Positions 7,729 through 16,069 of a stretch of DNA of 41,558 nucleotides are shown piece after piece. The notes beneath the pieces are model-generated. The model saw only the letters and a list, made by a program, of their open reading frames with translations. It was not told the DNA's origin and did not search any database. Origin of the DNA: Bacteroidia bacterium (GTDB taxonomy: Bacteria > Bacteroidota > Bacteroidia > Bacteroidales > Prolixibacteraceae); assembly GCA_026391655.1 (NCBI GenBank), contig JAPLDR010000065.1, positions 1 to 41,558 on the forward strand, written 5' to 3'. The position numbers and the translations under genes were made by a program. Every line of letters starts with the position of its first letter. The first letter of the stretch is position 1.

Positions 7729-10700
7729 TTGAAAATCTATTTGATCATATTACTTATTTTAACCGTTTTAGCCGGTATTGCAAAAGCGGCTGATCCTCCT
7801 TTTGCAATTAAACTGAATAATCCTGTTGCAGTCGGGTATTGTACAACTCCGGTTCTCCTTGCTGAAAAACTTACTATCGAAGGAACACCCAGTATTAAAG
7901 GGATGACAATTTCTTTTAGTGAAAATTACAAAGTTAATGAAGATGAGCTCGTTTATTCCGGTAATCTGTTAACTCAGAGCTGGTCAGCCGCTACTGGAAC
8001 GCTTGAACTAACCGGGACCACTACCACCACAAGGCAGGAATACGAAGAGGCAATTCGGAACATCCATTACAAAAATAAAAATGCTACGCCGACAATAGGT
8101 GTCCGGAAGATTACCATATCTTTAAATGATGTGGATTATCTTTCATACACAACGCATTTTTACCGCTATGTTAATAAACCCGGCATGAAGTGGTCGGAGG
8201 CAAAAGCCGAAGCAGAATCGATGACGTACTACGGTTTGCAAGGTTATCTCGCAACCATCACAAGTAAAATTGAAAACGATTTTATCATATTAAGAACCCA
8301 GGGGGTAGGCTATATTGGTGCTACTGATAAGGATGTTGAAGGAGAGTGGCGCTGGGTAACGGGCCCGGAAGGGTTGATGGGCGCAGGTAAAGGACTTCTT
8401 TTTTGGAAAGGAACCGGCGCTCAGGCCCAGGCGAATCCATTGGTCTATGGACCAGTAAATGGCGCATATAGCAATTGGGATCGGTTGGAACCTAATAATA
8501 CACTTCAGGGCACATACTATGAAAATTATGGTCATATAACTGTTTTCCAGAATGACCCGGTTAATTCCTGGAAATGGAACGATGTTGTAGATACGGGTGG
8601 AACCGGTGATTGGGCTCCAAAGGGTTATATTATAGAGTTTGGCGGAATGCCTGGTGATCCACCTTTAGAGCAAAGTGCCACCCTTGAATTACAGGTGAAT
8701 ACAATGCTTTTCGCGAACAAAGGTACTCTACCGGCTATTTGCGAAGGGGATAGTGTTAAACTAAATCAGACTGATACTACCAAAGCAATTTATAACTGGA
8801 CTCCTGCCGGATACCTCTCATCCGCAACAATTGCCAATCCTTTGGCAAAACCTAAAGTTACTACAACCTACTTTGTTACAGGAACTCGTGGAGAATGCCA
8901 TGATACAGCAACTTACAAAGTACCCGTAAATCCTAAACCTATTGTCAGTTTGGGTCGCGATACCACAGTTTGTAATCCTGCAAATATTGTATTAAATGCC
9001 GGGTCTTCGTTTGCAAACTATCAATGGCTACCCAATGCTGAAACCACTCAAAGTATAAACGTGACAAAAAATGGAAATTACAGTGTCAATGTGACTGATC
9101 TAAACAAATGTAAAGGTGGTGCCGCGATTAAAGTCTCTTTTACCGACAAACCTAAAATGATTTTTTTGGGACTTGATACATTGATTTGCGGAAAAAAATC
9201 TGATTTTTTGGATATTGCAGCAAACAAAGGCAGTTTTACTGTAGAACGACTCAGCGACCATTTTATTTTTCCCGGTCTTAATGTTACGGTCCCCGAATTT
9301 GGAACATATGACCTGAAAATCAAGGCAACAGATCAGTTTTCATGTTATTCCGATTCCGTGATTAAATTTGGATTCCACAAAACACCAACTGTTGACTTCT
9401 CCATTGATTCTACACTTTGTCAACATTATAATATGGATGCCAAATATATCGGAGATGCTGATACCATTAAAGCAAGATTTACCTGGGTTTTTGGCGGAGA
9501 TACAATCGCAGACGGGTTAGGCCTGAACAAAGAGAAAATCTGGCTTGGTGTAAATAAAACTATACGTAATCTCGTGCTAAGCGTTGAACGAAACGGTTGT
9601 TCGGGCCAGTATACGATCAGCAATATTCGGGTTACTCCGACACTGAGCCTGATCGTCAAAGATACAATACGTTGTCTGCCTGATGCTTTTGAATTCTCAG
9701 CATTTAATACCGAAAAAGGTGTCAGTTATGAATGGAATTTTGGCGACAATTCTAAAGCAAAAGGATCTGTTTCATCACATTTGTATGCTAAACCCGGAAA
9801 CTACGATGTTCAGGTGACGGTAACAACTGACCAGGATTGTTCCAATAAGGCTTCAATCAGGGTTTTTGCTGCGCCAATTCCTGATATAGCTTTTTCCCTT
9901 TCATCTAACAATTGTCTGGAACCTGGAGTCAACGAAATTTCTTATACAGGTCTTATCGGAACTGAAAAAGACAAATACTATTGGGATCTAAAACAATTCG
10001 ATAAGTCGGAGATTATTCAGGATCCTCTTCTTGCAAAAGGCCCTTTTAAATTCGATCTGAAAACCAAACCTGGTACAACCCTTGGATTAAAGGTGATTTC
10101 TGAATTTGGATGTAAAAGTTTACCCGGAAGTATTTTAGTAAAGCGAAAACCGGATTTTTCAATTGCAACGAATGATACGGCCGGATGTATTCCTTTTTCT
10201 CCTTTATTATCGGGAATAATCAACGATAAGGTTGACAGGGTTAATTTTACCTGGAATTTTGGTGATGGATCACCGGGTACCGGTTTGCCACATACCTACG
10301 ACCAGCCTGGTAAAAAATATACGATCACGCTGACGGGAACATCTTCGGTAACAGGTTGTCCGAATGTGGTGACTATTCCCGACTTTCTGCAAACCTTTCC
10401 AAAGCCGAAAGCAGCGTTTAGCATGGACAATACGGTGGTTTACAATGATAAACCAGATGTGAAGTTTACCGACATTAGCGAAGGAGCCAATGAGTATTCC
10501 TGGAATTTCGGCGATGGGACAACATCTTCACAACAAAGTCCGCTACACCATTTTGTGAAGACAGGTCATCGGACCGTTTTGCTGGAGGTTGCCAATTCGG
10601 ACCTTTGTACCGACACTGTTTCTCATCCTCTTCTGGTTGCCTTCGACCGTCTGTTTCCACCGAATGGCTTTTCGCCAAATGCACCGACAGTGCTTAGCCG

Positions 10701-10866
10701 GTGGAATGACCTGATTTTCGAAGCAAAGAATGAGATTAAAGGTTGGGATGGCCGCATTAACAATGGTACTTATGCCCCGGCAGGTACGTATGTGTGGATA
10801 CTCAGTTTTACCGATTTTTTGGGCAGAAAACACCGGCAAACCGGAACGGTAACGCTTGTATATTGA
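7729..10866 (+). CDS. Giant secreted C-type lectin/PKD protein with shortened T9SS type B domain (array member 2)
   Basis: A 1,045-residue paralogue of the previous giant protein, with the same order: signal peptide (IYLIILLILTVLAGIAKA), beta-rich domain, C-type lectin-like domain (YLATITSKIENDF, YIGATD, WRWVTGPEG, KWNDV, GYIIEFGG), then Ig-like segments and three PKD repeats (WNFGDN, WNFGDG twice). Similarity is high at DNA level in the lectin and last PKD parts, which suggests recent duplication. The C-terminal sorting domain lacks 21 residues found in member 1: FSPNAP is joined directly to TVLSRWND, an in-frame 63-bp deletion. The terminal strands and TGTVTLVY end remain. The start is again TTG, overlapping the stop of a short leader frame. 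Export by T9SS is expected but may be altered by the deletion. Confidence 0.87.
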   Translation: MKIYLIILLILTVLAGIAKAADPPFAIKLNNPVAVGYCTTPVLLAEKLTIEGTPSIKGMTISFSENYKVNEDELVYSGNLLTQSWSAATGTLELTGTTTTTRQEYEEAIRNIHYKNKNATPTIGVRKITISLNDVDYLSYTTHFYRYVNKPGMKWSEAKAEAESMTYYGLQGYLATITSKIENDFIILRTQGVGYIGATDKDVEGEWRWVTGPEGLMGAGKGLLFWKGTGAQAQANPLVYGPVNGAYSNWDRLEPNNTLQGTYYENYGHITVFQNDPVNSWKWNDVVDTGGTGDWAPKGYIIEFGGMPGDPPLEQSATLELQVNTMLFANKGTLPAICEGDSVKLNQTDTTKAIYNWTPAGYLSSATIANPLAKPKVTTTYFVTGTRGECHDTATYKVPVNPKPIVSLGRDTTVCNPANIVLNAGSSFANYQWLPNAETTQSINVTKNGNYSVNVTDLNKCKGGAAIKVSFTDKPKMIFLGLDTLICGKKSDFLDIAANKGSFTVERLSDHFIFPGLNVTVPEFGTYDLKIKATDQFSCYSDSVIKFGFHKTPTVDFSIDSTLCQHYNMDAKYIGDADTIKARFTWVFGGDTIADGLGLNKEKIWLGVNKTIRNLVLSVERNGCSGQYTISNIRVTPTLSLIVKDTIRCLPDAFEFSAFNTEKGVSYEWNFGDNSKAKGSVSSHLYAKPGNYDVQVTVTTDQDCSNKASIRVFAAPIPDIAFSLSSNNCLEPGVNEISYTGLIGTEKDKYYWDLKQFDKSEIIQDPLLAKGPFKFDLKTKPGTTLGLKVISEFGCKSLPGSILVKRKPDFSIATNDTAGCIPFSPLLSGIINDKVDRVNFTWNFGDGSPGTGLPHTYDQPGKKYTITLTGTSSVTGCPNVVTIPDFLQTFPKPKAAFSMDNTVVYNDKPDVKFTDISEGANEYSWNFGDGTTSSQQSPLHHFVKTGHRTVLLEVANSDLCTDTVSHPLLVAFDRLFPPNGFSPNAPTVLSRWNDLIFEAKNEIKGWDGRINNGTYAPAGTYVWILSFTDFLGRKHRQTGTVTLVY

Positions 10867-11131
10867 TAATTGTGACAATTGACTTCGTCGAACTTCGTTT
10901 CGGCAATTAGACAATGTGACAATAAGATAGTGTACTTATGGTAATTGAGTCAATGTTTTGAGATTGCCCTGAAGGGGCTATCCGTCAGCTGACGGATCAA
11001 TAACCCCGGGTGAGCGATCCCGGGAGGGACGAACCCGCGGTAAATGATGCGGATGCGAAACGGCGCAACTGGATAGGCTAATTGAAAATAGAACCTCCTA
11101 TGCGCCGAATCATTCGAAGGAAGATAGTCAT
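10867..11131. repeat. Folded intergenic repeat, copy B
   Basis: Nearly identical to copy A through the ACAATTGACTTCGTCGAA segment, the GCCCTGAAGGGGC stem, the CCGTCAGCTGACGG palindrome and AACCCCGGGT. The second arm is shortened (CGAACCCGCGGTAA). The final CGGCGCA/TGCGCCG pair is kept. It ends in a 12-codon leader frame (11100-11135, starting MRRIIRR) that overlaps a TTG codon by TTGA, as in copy A. Confidence 0.85.
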
Positions 11132-11359
11132 TTGAAAAACTGTTTTACTCATCTGACAGACCGTTTATATCATCTGACAAACTGTTTATATCATCTGACA
11201 AACTGTTTATATCATCTGACGGACTGTTTATATCATCTGACAGGCCGTTTATATCATCTGACAAACTGTTTATATCATCTGACAAACTGTTTATATCATC
11301 TGACGATTCGTTTTATTTATCTGACAGGTCGTAACAGTCATCTGACGAACTGTTTTAGT
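11132..11359. repeat. 21-bp tandem minisatellite (ten full units)
   Basis: Ten uninterrupted 21-bp units run from 11150 to 11359, preceded by a partial unit. The commonest unit is CATCTGACAAACTGTTTATAT. Variation is concentrated in the six bases after CTGAC, mostly as transitions (AAACTG, AGACCG, GGACTG, AGGCCG, GATTCG, AGGTCG, GAACTG). There are no spacers, so it is not a CRISPR array. It sits exactly where the signal-peptide coding region begins after copy A, and resembles that junction (ATCTGACGATT). Confidence 0.95.
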
Positions 11360-11371
11360 AATCTTCTCTGA
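11132..11371 (+). CDS. Possible 79-residue heptad-repeat peptide encoded by the minisatellite
   Basis: The whole 21-bp array is open in this frame from a TTG start and encodes a seven-residue repeat, roughly [N/D/G]-[C/R]-L-Y-H-L-T, about ten times, ending NCFSNLL. A 21-bp period keeps any open frame open, so the frame alone proves little. In favour are the TTGA overlap with the leader frame and the lack of stops. Against are the lack of any family I recognise, the odd Cys/His/Leu-rich composition and the lack of a signal peptide. It could be translated as a leucine-heptad peptide or be a non-coding minisatellite. Confidence 0.3.
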   Translation: MKNCFTHLTDRLYHLTNCLYHLTNCLYHLTDCLYHLTGRLYHLTNCLYHLTNCLYHLTIRFIYLTGRNSHLTNCFSNLL

Positions 11372-11435
11372 AAATGATTGAATCTTATTGGTTATCTTTA
11401 CTAAGAAATATTGGAATTAGATTATTTGGTGAAAA

Positions 11436-11654
11436 ATGGAAAGAATTATTTTAGTATCCATATTTATTTTGTTATCACTGACATTATTTAGTCAGCAAAC
11501 ATATGTAATAAATGATAGTGTAATTTTCAAAATTGGTGACACTTTAGTAATAGGAAAACCAATTAAAGGTAAAGTCTATAAATTACTATACTTAACAGAC
11601 GAAACTGGCAGATCCAATGAAAACGATTATAATGATTTGATACCGATTTTTTAA
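11436..11654 (+). CDS. Small secreted hypothetical protein, possibly a remnant
   Basis: A 72-residue product with a good signal peptide (ERIILVSIFILLSLTLFSQQ) followed by a short beta-rich stretch (TYVINDSVIFKIGDTLVIGKPI) and a hydrophilic end. I recognise no family. An ATG start follows an A-rich leader. It lies alone between the minisatellite and the second pair of giant genes, and its short mature part suggests either a small exported protein or the surviving 5' end of a longer one; no continuation is visible downstream in any frame. Confidence 0.45.
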   Translation: MERIILVSIFILLSLTLFSQQTYVINDSVIFKIGDTLVIGKPIKGKVYKLLYLTDETGRSNENDYNDLIPIF

Positions 11655-11699
11655 AAAGTGAAATAAAAAAACCTTAGTTGTTTGTTTTTTAGAGTATAA

Positions 11700-11770
11700 T
11701 ATTTCACCCGTTCCGGGTTCCTTTTGTACTGATGCGACCTTTCTACAATAATTTCATCCCTTCGGGATTT
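11700..11770. repeat. Two related small hairpins, 50 bp apart
   Basis: ACCCG-TTC-CGGGT (11706-11718) and ATCCC-TTC-GGGAT (11756-11768) are each preceded by AT-rich sequence ending ATTTC and followed by pyrimidine-rich sequence. The arms differ between the two but stay paired. They look like short dispersed palindromes. The rest of the 323-bp gap up to 11977 holds the promoter region of the next gene and no other gene. Confidence 0.5.
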
Positions 11771-11928
11771 TTTCACTTAATATTGCAAAAACCAAGATTT
11801 GCGACAGAACTAAGTAGTGTAATACCCCTTATGTGTCGGTATTGCAACAGAATTCTTTCGAAAATTGAATTATCCGGAGGAAAATCAATATTTTATTATT
11901 GGAGTCGTTTTCAATAAAAAGTCAATTG

Positions 11929-11958
11929 TTGTTTTTTATCTGAAAACAACTAAATTCA
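11929..11958 (+). promoter_or_regulatory. Promoter of array member 3 (-33/-7)
   Basis: TTG (11929-11931), exactly 19 bp, then TAAATTCA (11951-11958), about 20 bp before the ATG. The same layout with the same spacing occurs before array member 4 (16021-16050) inside a homologous upstream block of about 145 bp (11833-11977). This conservation supports it as the promoter, although the -7 box deviates from TAnnTTTG in its last two bases. Confidence 0.55.
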
Positions 11959-11977
11959 TCGCCAAATTCATTGTGCA

Positions 11978-14900
11978 ATGAAATTGACCCGGCTTATCCT
12001 TTTTATCCTATTATTGAATACGATATCGGTCTTTGGACAGACTGCCGATCCGTACTTTAAATCAACAGGGGAGACAGGTGGAAATAATGCCGAACCAGTA
12101 ACAGGTCCAACTGCAGATCCGTGTCATAAATCGACGGAGGGGAAAGACTTTTGGTTTGGATTTATGGAGTGCCGAAATTATGCAGCCGGGCATTATGTGG
12201 ACATCACAGTCACTTCCATCTACGAATGTAAGTATGAGGTCTATCTGGGACAATCGAAAACTCCATTCGACTCCGGAAATGTTGCTCCGAATACCCCCAG
12301 AAGAATTACTGTTGACTGGCACCAGGCTGAAGCAATAGGTTCAGAAGTCCCGGAGGATAAGGCCATCCACCTGGTTTCGGATATGCCATTAAATGTTTAT
12401 GCGCTCAGCTGGGCTCAGAATTCGGCTGATGCTGCAGTGATTTACCCAACTGAATCTCTTGGTAATGAATATTATGCCATGTGCTATGAACCCCACTTAA
12501 GTGCTCTTCAGGCTAATGGAAACGCACAGGGAAGAAACAGTGAGTTTCTGATAGTCGCCACCGAAGACAATACAGACGTTAGTATCACTCCAACTAAGGT
12601 GACTGATCAGTTACGTCAACCAAATGTTTCTTTTCATATTACACTTAGCAAAGGTGAGTTATACCAGGTGCAATCAGAAAATCGCCTGGGTACATTTCCT
12701 GACCAGGGTGACCTGACGGGTAGTTACATTACGAGCAATAAGCGCATAGCATTGTTTTCAGGCTCCTATTGTACAACAGTTCCATTCTCTTCTAATAATG
12801 CCTGGGATCATTTATATGACCAGATTCCGCCAGTGCAAACTTGGGGCAGAAAATTTATTGCAGTACCGTTAAAATCCAGGGAAAAAGATACTTACAGAAT
12901 TCTTGCATCAGAAAATCTAACCAAAGTACGCATCGGGAATCAAACTCCTGTTATAATAAACAAAGGCCAGTTCTATGAATTCATGCTTAATTATGATCAG
13001 GCATCTCTAATTGAAAGTGATAAACCTATTCTATTGGCGCAATACAGCAACTCGAACAGTGTTGACGTCGCATTTACGGGGGGCGACGGCGATCCGTTTA
13101 TGGTCATTGTGAGTCCGGTCAACCAGACCCGCGAAAAAGTCTCTTTTGTTGCATATTCATCAATATACATTACCAACAAGTATTTCGTCAATATTATAGT
13201 AAAAGATGATGCTGTCGGAAAGATTAATCTGGATAATGATCCGGTTAGTTTTCAGCCAATAACCGGAACCGATTATTCGTATGCACAAGTCAGAATTGCA
13301 CAAGGGAATCATATCCTTGAATCATCCGAACCTGGGAAAGGTTTTATTGCTTATGTATATGGTTTTGGCGGATTCGAGTCGTACGGCTATGGTGTTGGTT
13401 TTAACCTCAATATTGTTCTTGATCTGGGAAGTAATATCAATGCCACCGACGGCGTTCTGATCCGGTGCGATGGGGCTGATCCATTGACCCTTAATGCAGG
13501 AAATGCCTTCGATCACTATAAGTGGAGCACACAAGACACGACCTCATCAATACAAATTAACAAAGCAGGATTGTACAGTGTCAAAGTCTCTACAAACGAG
13601 GGTTGTATATTGGAAGACACAGTTGAGCTTAAAGTAAGTAAACCGATTGTAAATTTAGGGAATGATACCACAATTTGTAATTCTGCCTACATCGTTCTCG
13701 ATGCAGGTTCGAAAGATCAATTTGCCAATTATTTATGGACTACTTCACGAACTTCACTGACTGATCAAAAGATTACTGTAACGAATCCTGGGACTTACCT
13801 TGTTGAGGCAACCAATAAATACGAATGTAAAGCCAGGGATACGATCCAGGTCGCCTTTACGGACAAACCCAAAATGAATTTTTCGAAGCTTGATACCTTG
13901 ATTTGCGGAAAAAAATCTGATATTCTGGATGTTACAGCAGATAAAGGCAATTTTACGGTTCAACGCCTGAGCGACAATATTATTTTCCCCGGCCTAAATG
14001 TTGCGGTTCCCGATTTTGGAGCTTATGACCTGAAAATAAAGGCCAGTGACCAGTTTACATGCTATTCGGATACAGTCATTAAATTTGCATTCCGCAATAT
14101 ACCAACGATTGATTTTTCAATTGATTCTTCAACTTGTTATCATTACAATCTGAATGTCAAATATTCCGGAAATGCCAGCGCAACATCAGATTTTGTGTGG
14201 GTTTTTGGAGGTGACACGATCAATCGCGGAATCGGACTTGACACTTATCAGGTTCCACTTGGCATTAACCGTATCAAGCGTGATTTAAAGTTGATAGTGA
14301 CCGACCAGGGTTGTTCAAATGATAAATCGCTTCGGGATATTAAAGTAATTCCGAACCTGGAGATGTGGGTTACAGATAGCCTGGGATGTGAGCCTTTTAC
14401 TACTCAATTTATGGGGAAAAACACTGAAACTGTAACATACGACTGGGATTTCGGCGATGGAAAGGTATTAAGCGGATCAACAACTGACCCTTTTCATACC
14501 TATCAAAACGATGGCTATTATCGTGTAAAGTTAAAAATAACTACAGATAAAGGGTGTACCAACGAAGTCAGAATAGACAGTATGGTTTATGTAGCGCCGA
14601 TTCCTACTGCCGGATTTACATCGTTTGCGGCTAAGTGTCTCGAAAAAGGGAATCACGAAATCTCCTATAGTGGCACAGGTAATCAATTGGATACCTATTT
14701 CTGGGATTTATCAAAATTTGATAATGAAGAGATTATACAAAATCCGGATACAACTCAGGGACCGCTTATTTTTAATTTGAAGAACAAACCGCAGACCAGA
14801 ATCAGATTAAATGTAATCTCAAAATATGGGTGCAAAAGTGATACTGCTTTGGTTTTGGTAAAACGAGTACCCGATTTTTCGATTCATGCTTCTTCGAATG

Positions 14901-15652
14901 CAGGATGCACTCCGTTCGATCCCTTGTTTAGCGCAAAGACCCGTGATGCTATTGATCTGGTGAATTATACCTGGGATTTTGGTGACGGATCGAAGGGAGC
15001 GGGTGATGAGGTTATGCATGAATATGGTGAACCGGATCGTAAGTATAATGTTATTCTGACCGCATTATCGGCTACAACAAATTGTTTCGATACGTTGAGC
15101 CGTCCGGCGTATATACTGACTTATCCAAAGCCGAAAGCCGGATTTAGCATGGATCATAAAATAGTTTACAACGATCAGCCAACGGTTAATTTTACGAATG
15201 AAAGCACGGGTGAAAAGGAATATTTATGGAATTTTGGAGACAAGTTGACTTCCGATCAGGAAAATCCGTCTCACTATTACAATGTTACAGGTTACCGGAC
15301 AGTTTTATTGGAGGTTTTCAACGAATTTCTTTGTTCAGATACGATCTCGCATCAACTGCTCGTGGCAATGGACCGTATTTTTCCGCCAAATGCCTTTTCG
15401 CCAAACGCTCCCAATGTTGTCGATCGTGAATATAAACTTAGCTCAAACGCAATTGCCGCTGAAGGTTACCATCTTACAATTTTAAGCCGGTGGAACGATA
15501 TCGTATTCGAAACATGGGAGGAGAAAGGCTGGGATGGCCATGCACCAAATGGCAATATGGCGCCCGCCGGTGCATATGTGTGGATACTCAACTTCACCGA
15601 TTATTTGGGTCGCAGACACCGGCAAACCGGTACGGTAGCGCTTGTTTATTGA
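11978..15652 (+). CDS. Giant secreted IgGFc-binding/PKD protein with T9SS type B sorting domain (array member 3)
   Basis: A 1,224-residue exported protein. The signal peptide LILFILLLNTISVFGQ is followed by a short duplicated linker (TADPYFKSTGE, then TADPCHKSTEGK) that member 4 lacks. Residues about 49-470 form an IgGFc-binding N-terminal-type domain (DFWFGFME, NVYALSWAQNS, YPTESLGNEYYAMCY, GSYITSNKRIALFSG, WDHLYDQIPP, GDGDPFMVIVSPVNQT). Ig-like segments and PKD repeats follow (WDFGDGK, WDFGDGSK, WNFGDK), one of them in a 176-residue module starting TAGFTSF. It ends with a complete type B T9SS domain (NAFSPNAPNVVDREYKL, LSRWNDIVFE, GWDGHAPNG, TGTVALVY). The role is probably adhesion; Fc binding itself should not be assumed. 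Confidence 0.88.
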   Translation: MKLTRLILFILLLNTISVFGQTADPYFKSTGETGGNNAEPVTGPTADPCHKSTEGKDFWFGFMECRNYAAGHYVDITVTSIYECKYEVYLGQSKTPFDSGNVAPNTPRRITVDWHQAEAIGSEVPEDKAIHLVSDMPLNVYALSWAQNSADAAVIYPTESLGNEYYAMCYEPHLSALQANGNAQGRNSEFLIVATEDNTDVSITPTKVTDQLRQPNVSFHITLSKGELYQVQSENRLGTFPDQGDLTGSYITSNKRIALFSGSYCTTVPFSSNNAWDHLYDQIPPVQTWGRKFIAVPLKSREKDTYRILASENLTKVRIGNQTPVIINKGQFYEFMLNYDQASLIESDKPILLAQYSNSNSVDVAFTGGDGDPFMVIVSPVNQTREKVSFVAYSSIYITNKYFVNIIVKDDAVGKINLDNDPVSFQPITGTDYSYAQVRIAQGNHILESSEPGKGFIAYVYGFGGFESYGYGVGFNLNIVLDLGSNINATDGVLIRCDGADPLTLNAGNAFDHYKWSTQDTTSSIQINKAGLYSVKVSTNEGCILEDTVELKVSKPIVNLGNDTTICNSAYIVLDAGSKDQFANYLWTTSRTSLTDQKITVTNPGTYLVEATNKYECKARDTIQVAFTDKPKMNFSKLDTLICGKKSDILDVTADKGNFTVQRLSDNIIFPGLNVAVPDFGAYDLKIKASDQFTCYSDTVIKFAFRNIPTIDFSIDSSTCYHYNLNVKYSGNASATSDFVWVFGGDTINRGIGLDTYQVPLGINRIKRDLKLIVTDQGCSNDKSLRDIKVIPNLEMWVTDSLGCEPFTTQFMGKNTETVTYDWDFGDGKVLSGSTTDPFHTYQNDGYYRVKLKITTDKGCTNEVRIDSMVYVAPIPTAGFTSFAAKCLEKGNHEISYSGTGNQLDTYFWDLSKFDNEEIIQNPDTTQGPLIFNLKNKPQTRIRLNVISKYGCKSDTALVLVKRVPDFSIHASSNAGCTPFDPLFSAKTRDAIDLVNYTWDFGDGSKGAGDEVMHEYGEPDRKYNVILTALSATTNCFDTLSRPAYILTYPKPKAGFSMDHKIVYNDQPTVNFTNESTGEKEYLWNFGDKLTSDQENPSHYYNVTGYRTVLLEVFNEFLCSDTISHQLLVAMDRIFPPNAFSPNAPNVVDREYKLSSNAIAAEGYHLTILSRWNDIVFETWEEKGWDGHAPNGNMAPAGAYVWILNFTDYLGRRHRQTGTVALVY

Positions 15653-15883
15653 TAATTGTGACAATTGACTTCGTCGAACTTCGTTTTGGCAATGTGACAA
15701 TGAAACAGAACAACATTGTTAGTCATTGCCCTGAAGGGGCTAAATATCAATAACCCCGGGTGAGCGAACGAAGTGAACGTAACCCGGGGTAAATGATGCA
15801 GATGCGAACCGGCGCAACCACACGGGATAATTGAATCCAACCTTCCCATGCGCCGAACCATTCGAAAGATAATCAAATATTAA
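15653..15883. repeat. Folded intergenic repeat, copy C
   Basis: Same outline as copies A and B, but shorter: the ACAATTGACTTCGTCGAA segment, GCCCTGAAGGGGC, AACCCCGGGT with ACCCGGGGT around GAGCGAACGAAGTGAACG, then CGGCGCA with TGCGCCG. The CCGTCAGCTGACGG palindrome is absent. A 12-codon frame starting MRRTIRK (15848-15883) ends the element but is not coupled to a gene here. Positions 15884-16069 hold the promoter block of the next gene. Confidence 0.85.
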
Positions 15884-16020
15884 AACTAAAATTTAAGTCA
15901 GGACAAAGTAGGGTAAATTCTCTTTAAGTCGGTATACCGTCATAATGCGCTCAAAAATTAAATCATCCGGAGGAAACTCAATATTTCATAAATCCAGTTG
16001 TTTCAGTAAAAAGTCAATTA

Positions 16021-16050
16021 TTGTTTATTATTTAAAATCAACTATATTCA
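16021..16050 (+). promoter_or_regulatory. Promoter of array member 4 (-33/-7)
   Basis: TTG (16021-16023), 19 bp, TATATTCA (16043-16050), then ATG at 16070. The spacing and flanking sequence (CATCCGGAGGAAA upstream, ATTCATCGCCAAAT downstream) match the region before array member 3. Confidence 0.55.
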
Positions 16051-16069
16051 TCGCCAAATTTATGATACA

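Noticed and set aside
11150-11359. Regular repeats that might be a CRISPR array
   Set aside because: The 21-bp units are head-to-tail with no spacers and no cas genes nearby.
15490-15876. Open frames on both strands across the end of member 3 and the intergenic repeat
   Set aside because: They are shadows of the sorting-domain coding sequence and of the GC-rich palindromes; similar frames recur at each repeat copy without protein-like features.
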